Of a stretch of DNA of 7,027 nt, positions 1-6,050 are shown in pieces. The stretch's first letter is position 1. Each line of letters begins with the position of its first letter. A program made the translations under genes and the position numbers. The stretch is taken from the NCBI GenBank assembly GCA_003509785.1, contig DOMY01000079.1, forward strand, positions 6,960 through 13,986. The letters run 5' to 3'. The notes beneath the pieces are model-generated. The model made no database searches, was not told where the DNA came from, and saw only the letters and a program-made list of their open reading frames with translations. Source of the stretch: Gemmobacter sp. (GTDB lineage: Bacteria; Pseudomonadota; Alphaproteobacteria; Rhodobacterales; Rhodobacteraceae).

Positions 1-67
1 CCGCCGAAACCATGCCCGGTGCCGCCACCGCCGCCGCCACGATCTGCAGGAACCGCCGCCGTTTCAT
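1..67 (-). CDS. Partial Tat-exported protein, probable NosX/NirX-type ApbE (FAD:protein FMN transferase); C-terminal part outside window
   Basis: Only the first 22 codons are present, reading leftward from an ATG at 67-65 and running off the window edge. They encode a twin-arginine signal peptide: positive start (MKRRRFLQ), then an alanine-rich hydrophobic stretch ending near PGMVSA. The ATG overlaps the stop of the upstream NosR-like gene (ATGA), so the two are probably co-transcribed and translationally coupled; a weak purine-rich GGTGG/GGCGG lies just upstream. NosX and NirX, the Tat-exported ApbE proteins that attach FMN through a phosphoester bond to threonine, are the usual neighbours of NosR and NirI, and the neighbouring protein has such an acceptor threonine. 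No catalytic domain is visible, so the ApbE identity is inferred from the signal peptide and position only. Another Tat-exported protein, such as a NosZ-like reductase, is possible, but NosZ signal peptides are normally longer. Confidence 0.6.
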   Translation of the reverse strand, partial: MKRRRFLQIVAAAVAAPGMVSA

Positions 68-2142
68 TTTGCCGCCACCGCCCGTGTTGCAGGTTTCATC
101 ACCCGCCCCTTTGCCGCCAGCACCAGCGGCACGCACTGCCGCGGGTCATCATGGATGGTCACGCAATCAAGACATTGAAAACATTCCGAATAGGAAATCT
201 TCCCGGTCGGTTTGATTGCCCCGTAGTTGCAGCGCACCTTGCACAGCTGGCAGGGCGAGCCACATTCCTTGCGCCGCGCGATCCAGTCGCGCCCGCGCAG
301 TAGCCCGCCAATCGCCATCAGCGCGCCCAGTGGGCAGACATAGCGGCAGAAGCCCTTGAAGGTGAACAGGCCCAGCACCAGCCAGAACCCGGCATAGGCC
401 ACATAATACCATTCGCGGATGAAGAAGGTGGTGATCGCGGTCTTGAACGGCTCCACCTCGGCTACGGTATCCACCCGGTCGGGCGCGATCAGTACCGTCA
501 GCACCATGCCGCCCAACAGGGCGTATTTCAGGCCCTTCAGCCGGGTATCCCAGCGCGGCGCCAGTTCCCATTTCGGCAGGCGCAGCAGGCGGCCCAGATG
601 ATGCGCGAATTCCTGCAGGGCACCAAAGGGGCATAGCCAGCCGCAGAACAGCCCGCGCCCCCAGAGCACGAAGCCCAGGATCGCCACCGCCCAGATCAGC
701 AGCGAGAACGGATCATACAGCAGATAGGCAAAGCTGCCGCCCTCGATCGCCGTGCGCAGGGTCGCCAGCGGCGTGACGATGGAAAGCTGTCCCTGCCCCC
801 ACCAGCCGATGAACCCGGTGACCAATGCCAGAATACCCAGCCGGATCGGGGTAAACAGCCGTAGCCCCGCCAGCCGGTTCATCCCCGGCCCCAGCGCCAG
901 CAGCAGCGCGGGCAGGGCGACAGCCAGCAGCACCAGATCGGTGGCGCGGTTGCGCAGCGCCTCCAGCCAGGGTGGCAAGGTCTTGGGCGGGGTGGCGCGG
1001 GCATAGAAGCGTTCCGGCGTCTGATGCGTCAGCGTGAAGGTGGCCGAACCGATTTCGGGCTGGAACATGCCATGTTCACGCGTGGCGATCACCTGCAGCA
1101 TCCAGTCGCGCGCCGGATCGAAGCCCAGCCGCCTGTCGGTGCGCAGGATCATCGCCGTGCCTTCGGGCACGTCGGGCTGCGTGCCGAAGATCATGTCGGC
1201 ATCGCGCAGGGCCAGCGGCAGGCCGTCCTGTTCAGCGCCCAGCAGATCGGGCGCGGTGTTGCGCACGAAATCCGGGCTGACCAGCCCGTGCCGCCCGGCG
1301 TCGATCACCAGCAGCGGTTCATCATCCGGCGAGACGCGCAGGAACCGCGCCAGATCGGCCTGGGCATCGGCATCCAGCACGGCGCGGGCAATGCTTGGCG
1401 GGCCTATATCCACCAGCCAGAGGTCGAGAAACAGCCCTGCAGGATCGGCCTGCGCCTCCGGGTCGTCATCGGCCCAGATCGTGCCTGCAAAGGCGGCATC
1501 CAGTTCGGCATTGGTCACGCGCAGATTGCGGGCAATGCCCTGATCCACCAGCGCCTGCCAGTCCAGAGGTTCATCATGCGCGGGGTCGGGGTGGGCCGGG
1601 GGCGCCGATTGCACGCCCTGCATCTTTTCGCGCGCCACCTGCAATGTTGCGGCCAGAATGCTTTCATGCGCAATGCGGACCGAGGCTGTGGCCTTGGCGA
1701 CACCATCCAGATGCACCATACCGCTGCCTGCGCCACCCTCGCCATAGGGCACGCCCACCACCATCGGCGTATTGATCGAAAGGCCGGGATATTGCTCCAG
1801 AAACTTGCGGAACGGCGCTTCGCCCAGACCGGATACGAAGATCGGCTCGTTATGCGAAATCAGCCGCAGGTCGATGAACCGGCCCTCCAGATCCAGCAGA
1901 ACCAGCATGTTGATCGGCGCACCGGAAAAGCCGGGCAGCGGTGCCATCGGCGCGGTTTCGAACACATAACCCGCCTCGGCCCCGCCAGAGTTGCGCAGGC
2001 TCCATACACCCTTGTCATTCACCGGCTCGCCCAGGGCATAGGGGGGCACGATGAAACCGGCGATCTCGTCGCGGCCCAGAGGGGCCGCAAGCGCCAGCGC
2101 GGTATCCAGAAGAACGAACAGCAGAGCCAGAAATATACGCAT
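64..2142 (-). CDS. NosR/NirI-family flavinylated iron-sulfur membrane protein
   Basis: Membrane electron-transfer protein, 692 residues, close to the usual NosR length (about 700). Residues 1-20 are a signal peptide. A periplasmic FMN-binding domain follows (about 25-175), with the flavinylation motif DGVAKATAS at 146-154 and probable FMN acceptor T152. A further periplasmic region runs to about 390. Hydrophobic segments lie near 399-418, 431-448, 478-496, 537-553 and 577-596. Two CxxxCP motifs (C500/C504 and C599/C603) flank the last loops. The cytoplasmic tail is a polyferredoxin: C627, C631, C634, C638, then C654, C657, C660 and C670. In this family, quinol-derived electrons are thought to pass through Fe-S and FMN to a periplasmic acceptor; NosR supports N2O reductase and NirI supports nitrite reductase expression. 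An in-frame TAG 10-12 bases upstream of the ATG fixes the start; only a weak TAGG precedes it. Neither nosZ nor nirS is adjacent, and the divergent neighbour is an ABC permease, so I do not assign nosR or nirI. The family is sure; the pathway is not. Confidence 0.93.
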   Translation of the reverse strand: MRIFLALLFVLLDTALALAAPLGRDEIAGFIVPPYALGEPVNDKGVWSLRNSGGAEAGYVFETAPMAPLPGFSGAPINMLVLLDLEGRFIDLRLISHNEPIFVSGLGEAPFRKFLEQYPGLSINTPMVVGVPYGEGGAGSGMVHLDGVAKATASVRIAHESILAATLQVAREKMQGVQSAPPAHPDPAHDEPLDWQALVDQGIARNLRVTNAELDAAFAGTIWADDDPEAQADPAGLFLDLWLVDIGPPSIARAVLDADAQADLARFLRVSPDDEPLLVIDAGRHGLVSPDFVRNTAPDLLGAEQDGLPLALRDADMIFGTQPDVPEGTAMILRTDRRLGFDPARDWMLQVIATREHGMFQPEIGSATFTLTHQTPERFYARATPPKTLPPWLEALRNRATDLVLLAVALPALLLALGPGMNRLAGLRLFTPIRLGILALVTGFIGWWGQGQLSIVTPLATLRTAIEGGSFAYLLYDPFSLLIWAVAILGFVLWGRGLFCGWLCPFGALQEFAHHLGRLLRLPKWELAPRWDTRLKGLKYALLGGMVLTVLIAPDRVDTVAEVEPFKTAITTFFIREWYYVAYAGFWLVLGLFTFKGFCRYVCPLGALMAIGGLLRGRDWIARRKECGSPCQLCKVRCNYGAIKPTGKISYSECFQCLDCVTIHDDPRQCVPLVLAAKGRVMKPATRAVAAK

Positions 2143-2228
2143 GGCCAGAGCCTAGGCCTGTCGCACCTGCGCGGGAATTGGACGAAGGTAGAAGCGCACA
2201 TCCCGGCGCCCTGCCCTATCCTGACCAC
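2143..2228. promoter_or_regulatory. Divergent intergenic region between NosR-like gene and ABC permease
   Basis: These 86 bases must hold the promoters for both divergent genes unless the promoters lie inside the coding sequences. I looked for an FNR/NnrR-type inverted repeat (TTGAT-N4-ATCAA or TTG-N8-CAA), expected for denitrification control, and found none. Two TAnnnT hexamers could serve as -10 elements: TATCCT at 2217-2222 on the plus strand, six bases before the permease ATG, and TAGGCT at 2156-2151 on the minus strand, six bases before the NosR-like ATG. Neither has a convincing -35 partner. The region is plainly regulatory by position; the individual elements are guesses. Confidence 0.35.
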
Positions 2229-2993
2229 ATGACCCGACCCGTTCATATGCCCGACCGAATGATCCTTGCCCTGTCGCTGGCGGGGTTTGTGGCATTCTGG
2301 TGGGGGCTGGCCCTGCTGAAGGGCGAACCCCGCATCCTGCCCGCCCCGCCCGAAGTTCTGGCAACCTTCTGGACCGAGGCGGTGTCGGGCCGGCTGTGGC
2401 ACCATACATCGGCCACGCTTCTGCGGGTGGCCATGGCCTTCGGGCTGGCCATGGTATTGGGATCGGTGCTGGGTGTGGCCCTGGGCCGGATGCCCCGGCT
2501 GGACCGCTGGCTTGACCCTTGGGTGACCATCTTCCTGAACCTGCCCGCGCTGGTGGTCATCGTGCTGTGCTATCTGTGGATCGGGCTGAACGAAACCGCC
2601 GCAATTGCGGCTGTCACCATCAACAAGACGGCCATGGTTCTGGTCACGATGCGCGAGGGGGCGCGCACGCTGTCACCGGTACTGGCGGATATGGCGCAGG
2701 TGTTCCGCCTGTCACCCCTCGCCCGGTTGCGCCATGTGCTGCTGCCGCAGCTGGCGCCCTTCATGGCGGCATCGGCGCGCAACGGGCTGGCGATCATCTG
2801 GAAAATCGTGCTGGTGGTGGAGTTTCTGGGCCGGTCCACCGGCGTGGGGTTCCAGATCCACATGAAATTCCAGCTGTTCGATATCGCCGGTGTTCTGGCC
2901 TATGCGCTTGGCTTCGTGGCCATCATGCTGGCCATCGACTATCTGCTGATCCAGCCTGCGGAACGGCGCGCCAGCCGGTGGCGGCGCGCCTGA
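2229..2993 (+). CDS. ABC transporter permease, TauC/SsuC/NitT (BPD_transp_1) type
   Basis: Inner-membrane subunit of a binding-protein-dependent importer, 254 residues from this start, the normal size for TauC/SsuC-type permeases. Hydrophobic segments lie near residues 11-30, 61-86, 99-119, 124-142, 178-198 and 217-240, consistent with six helices. The conserved cytoplasmic EAA loop that docks on the ATPase runs from about E143 (EGARTL) through RLSPLARLRHVLLP at 160-173, as in the nitrate/sulfonate/taurine family. The start is uncertain: no Shine-Dalgarno precedes ATG 2229, ATG 2247 or ATG 2259, and a TTG at 2178 would add 17 non-membrane residues. I chose 2229 because the first helix begins about ten residues later. 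Neither an ATPase nor a substrate-binding protein is in the window, so the substrate is unknown. The gene is divergent from the NosR-like gene and convergent with the RND pump. Candidate partners lie off the left edge or elsewhere. Confidence 0.9.
   Translation: MTRPVHMPDRMILALSLAGFVAFWWGLALLKGEPRILPAPPEVLATFWTEAVSGRLWHHTSATLLRVAMAFGLAMVLGSVLGVALGRMPRLDRWLDPWVTIFLNLPALVVIVLCYLWIGLNETAAIAAVTINKTAMVLVTMREGARTLSPVLADMAQVFRLSPLARLRHVLLPQLAPFMAASARNGLAIIWKIVLVVEFLGRSTGVGFQIHMKFQLFDIAGVLAYALGFVAIMLAIDYLLIQPAERRASRWRRA
2965..2990. terminator. GC-only hairpin at the convergent gene ends, possible bidirectional terminator or 3'-end stabiliser
   Basis: The 8-base palindrome GGCGCGCC occurs twice, at 2965-2972 and 2983-2990, separated by ten bases. 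The copies can pair as a perfect 8-bp stem with a 10-base loop. The stem ends directly before the permease stop codon (2991-2993) and lies 18 bases beyond the RND pump stop on the other strand, so it would form in both transcripts. No U-tract follows on either strand, so it is not a classical intrinsic terminator. The repeat also encodes a repeated Arg-Arg-Ala at the permease C-terminus, so coding chance remains a real alternative. Confidence 0.3.
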
Positions 2994-3008
2994 GGTCACG
3001 CAGCCGCC

Positions 3009-6000
3009 TTATGCCACGGGCGGCCGCAGCCGGAACACCACGCAATACAGCGCCGGGGCAAACAGCAGCGTGACCAGCGTGCCGACGATGATGCCCCCCA
3101 TCATCGCATAGGCCATCGGCCCCCAGAACACCTGCTGCGAAATCGGGATCAGCGCAAGGCTGGCCGCCGCCGCCGTCAGCAGGATGGGGCGGGCGCGGCT
3201 GTCCGACGCCTCGAACACCGCCTGCCAGCGGTCGCGGCCCTTGTGCAGCAACTCTTCGATCTCATGCACCAGAATGATGGAATTGCGGATCAGGATGCCG
3301 ACCAGCGCCAGAACCCCCAGAATGGCCACAAAACCCAGCGGTGCCGCCGAAGACAGCAGCGCGATCACCACGCCGATCATGCCCAGCGGCGCCACGGCCA
3401 GCACGATGGCCGACAGGCGGAAGCCCTGCATCTGCACCATGACCAGCGTGACCATGATCAGCAGCATCAAGGGCACCACGGCGGCAATCGGCGCCTGGCT
3501 GTCGGCGCTGTTTTCCACCGATCCGCCCAGCTCTACCCGATAGCCCGGGGGCAGCGTGGCGGCGAAGGCGTCGATCTGCGGCGTCAGCGCCTTCACGATC
3601 GTATCGGGCTGATCCTTGGTCGCCACGGCAGCCTTGACGGTGACGGTGGGCACGCGGTTGCGCTGATGGATCACCGGGGGTTCCATATCCCATTCCAGCG
3701 TGGCGAAGGAAATCAGCGGAATAGGCTGCCCCGCCGCATTGCCCAGCTGCAGGTTCTGCAACGAGGCGATCGAAGAGCGGTCTGCATCCGTGCCCCGCGC
3801 CACCACATCAATCAGGGTGCGGCCATCGCGCAGTTCGGTGACGGTCGTGCCATCGAACAGGCCATAGAGCGCCTGCGCCACATCGGTCTGCGTCAGGCCC
3901 AGCTGGCGCAGCCGGTCCTGATCCAGCACGACACGGGCGACGCGCGCCGGTTCGTTCCAGTTCATCACCACGCCGGTCAGGCGGCTGTCACCTGCCACCA
4001 CCGCAGCCAGATCGCGGCCCAGATCGGCCACTTTGGCCGGTTCAGGCCCCGACAGGCGATATTGTACCGGCTTGCCCACCGGCGGCCCCAGTTCCAGGAA
4101 TTTCGGGAACAGATCGACCCCCGGCATGGTTTCCGCCAGATCGCGCACTTTCTGGCGCAGGGCGTCACGGGCCTCCAGGCTTTCGGTCATGATGACGATC
4201 TGCCCGAAATTGGGCGAAGGTGTCATGGCGTCGAAGGCCAGAATGAAGCGCGGCGCGCTGCGGCCCACATAGGTAGACCAGAAGACCGGCTCTTCCTGCT
4301 GCGCCATCCAGTCATCCAGATCGGCCATCACCGCATCCGTGGCGGTAAAGCTGGAATTCTGCCGCAGCGAAACGTCGATGATCAGCTCGGGCCGGTCGGA
4401 TGTGGGGAAGAACTGCTGTTCGACAAAGCGCATCCCGTAAATCGACACGGCGAAGGCCAGAAAGGTGATGCCCACCGTCAGCCATTTCCACCGCATCGCC
4501 CCGCGCAATGCCGCATGGAAGGCGCGGCGCAGGCGGCCGGGTTCGGGATTGTGATGCTTCATCCGCTTGGGCAGGAAGGTCGTGCCCAGGATCGGCGCGA
4601 ACAGCACCGCCACCACCCAGGACAGCAGCAGGGAAATGGCGATCACATAGAACAGCGAAATGGTATATTCGCCCGCGGCAGAGGAGTTCAGCCCGATGGG
4701 GATGAAGCCCGCCACGGTGACCAGCGTTCCCGACAGCATGGGAAAGGCAATGGAAGACCAGGCATAGCTGGCGGCCTTTTCCAGGCTTTCACCGACCTCC
4801 AGCCGCGAGATCATGGTTTCGATGGCGATCATGGCATCATCCACCAAAAGCCCCAGCGCGATGATCAGTGCCCCCAGCGAAATGCGCTGCAGCGTGATGT
4901 CCATGATGTTCAGGATCACGAAGGTCAGCGCCAGCACCAGCGGGATGGTCAGCGTCACCACCAGACCTGCGCGCAAGCCCAGCGACACAAAGCTGACGGC
5001 CAGCACGATCACCACCGCCTCGATCAGCGCTTTCAGGAAGTGATCAACCGATTCCTGCACCACATGCGGCTGATCGGCCACCTTGTGCAATTCGATCCCC
5101 AGCGGCAGTTCCTGCGCCATGCGCTCGGTCACCGCATCCAGTTCGGTGCCGAAATGCTGCACATTCGATCCGGCCCGCATCCCCACGATCAGCGCGACCG
5201 CAGGCTGGCCGTTGAAGCGGAACACCTCGCCCGGGGGATCTTCGTAACCGGCGGTCACCGTGGCCACATCGGACAGAGCAAAGAAGGTATCGCCAACGCG
5301 CAGGGATGTGGCCGCCAGCTCTTCCGCCGCCGAAAACCGGCCAGACACCCGCACCAGAACCTGTTCCTGCGCCGTGCGGATGATGCCCGAAGGCACGATG
5401 GCATTCTGCTGCGCCAGCGTATTCAGCACCGCCGCCTGATCCAGCCCCAGCGCCGCCAGACGGCGGGCCGAAAACTCGATATGGATCACCTCGTCCTGCA
5501 CGCCGATCAGTTCAACCTTGCCGGTATCTTCCAGCCCCAGGATGGCGGTTTCCACCTGTTCGGCCCAATCCTTCACCTCGCGCGGGGTGAACCCGTCCGA
5601 GGTGAAGGCATAGATATTGCCAAACACATCGCCAAAGCTGTCATTGAAGCCGAAACCGGCGAATTCTTCGGGAAAGGTGCCGCGGATATCGGTCATCATG
5701 TTGCGCACCCGCGCCCAGATCGCGGGAACCTCGGCCGCCGGCGTATCGTCGCGCAGTTCCAGATAGACCGTTGCCTGACCGGGCCGGGTTTCCGACCGGG
5801 TCATTTTCAGCGTTTCCAGCTCTTGCAGCTTCTTCTCGATCCGCTCTGTCACCTGGGTGACAGTTTCTTCGGCAGTGGCGCCGGGCAAGGCCGCGCTGAT
5901 GATCATGGTCTTGATGGTGAACGAGGGATCTTCCTCGCGCCCCATCGACATATAGCCGAAAGCCCCTGCCAGCAGCGAGACAAGGATCAGATACCACACC

Positions 6001-6050
6001 ATGGACCGGTGTTTCAGCGCCCAGTCCGACAGATTGAAGCCGCGCATCAT
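3009..6050 (-). CDS. RND efflux pump inner-membrane transporter, TriC-like AcrB/HAE1-type permease
   Basis: Proton-driven inner-membrane pump of a tripartite efflux system, 1013 residues, full length for the AcrB superfamily. The layout shows the family's internal duplication: helix 1 near 17-37, periplasmic porter loop about 40-335, helices 2-6 about 341-490, helix 7 about 522-541, second periplasmic loop about 545-850, helices 8-12 about 856-1006. The proton-relay aspartates of helix 4 are present (GLLVDDAMIAIE, D404 and D405). In helix 10 the AcrB lysine (K940) is replaced by arginine (R922 in ILIRNSIILV), which I recall as usual in the TriC-like branch. The N-terminal stretch with GREEDPSF (37-44) and LPGATAEE (55-62) also resembles TriC-like pumps. 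The reading frame overlaps the adaptor gene stop by four bases (ATGA). Two consecutive ATGs are possible starts (6050 and 6047); the Shine-Dalgarno spacing favours the second. The substrate cannot be read from sequence; hydrophobic compounds or drugs are typical for the class. Confidence 0.95.
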   Translation of the reverse strand: MMRGFNLSDWALKHRSMVWYLILVSLLAGAFGYMSMGREEDPSFTIKTMIISAALPGATAEETVTQVTERIEKKLQELETLKMTRSETRPGQATVYLELRDDTPAAEVPAIWARVRNMMTDIRGTFPEEFAGFGFNDSFGDVFGNIYAFTSDGFTPREVKDWAEQVETAILGLEDTGKVELIGVQDEVIHIEFSARRLAALGLDQAAVLNTLAQQNAIVPSGIIRTAQEQVLVRVSGRFSAAEELAATSLRVGDTFFALSDVATVTAGYEDPPGEVFRFNGQPAVALIVGMRAGSNVQHFGTELDAVTERMAQELPLGIELHKVADQPHVVQESVDHFLKALIEAVVIVLAVSFVSLGLRAGLVVTLTIPLVLALTFVILNIMDITLQRISLGALIIALGLLVDDAMIAIETMISRLEVGESLEKAASYAWSSIAFPMLSGTLVTVAGFIPIGLNSSAAGEYTISLFYVIAISLLLSWVVAVLFAPILGTTFLPKRMKHHNPEPGRLRRAFHAALRGAMRWKWLTVGITFLAFAVSIYGMRFVEQQFFPTSDRPELIIDVSLRQNSSFTATDAVMADLDDWMAQQEEPVFWSTYVGRSAPRFILAFDAMTPSPNFGQIVIMTESLEARDALRQKVRDLAETMPGVDLFPKFLELGPPVGKPVQYRLSGPEPAKVADLGRDLAAVVAGDSRLTGVVMNWNEPARVARVVLDQDRLRQLGLTQTDVAQALYGLFDGTTVTELRDGRTLIDVVARGTDADRSSIASLQNLQLGNAAGQPIPLISFATLEWDMEPPVIHQRNRVPTVTVKAAVATKDQPDTIVKALTPQIDAFAATLPPGYRVELGGSVENSADSQAPIAAVVPLMLLIMVTLVMVQMQGFRLSAIVLAVAPLGMIGVVIALLSSAAPLGFVAILGVLALVGILIRNSIILVHEIEELLHKGRDRWQAVFEASDSRARPILLTAAAASLALIPISQQVFWGPMAYAMMGGIIVGTLVTLLFAPALYCVVFRLRPPVA

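Noticed and set aside
14..38. GCC/CCG trinucleotide run near the left edge as a repeat element
   Set aside because: It is the coding strand complement of an alanine-rich Tat signal peptide, which explains the run.
64..2142. Assigning the gene symbol nosR or nirI
   Set aside because: Domain layout fits both and neither nosZ nor nirS is visible; the ABC permease neighbour suggests a possible third lineage.
2178..2228. TTG start adding 17 residues to the ABC permease
   Set aside because: The extra residues are not membrane-like, only GGGA with about one base of spacing precedes the TTG, and the ATG at 2229 fits family length better. It is kept as an alternative in the permease entry.
1024..2232. 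Long plus-strand open frame (402 codons) opposite the NosR-like gene
   Set aside because: Antisense to the periplasmic domain of a recognised family protein; His/Gln/Arg-rich with no hydrophobic or domain pattern. It is a composition shadow.
2980..3008. GGCGGC/GCCGCC pairing as an intrinsic terminator
   Set aside because: Only six base pairs across a 17-base loop and no U-tract; the GGCGCGCC stem is stronger.
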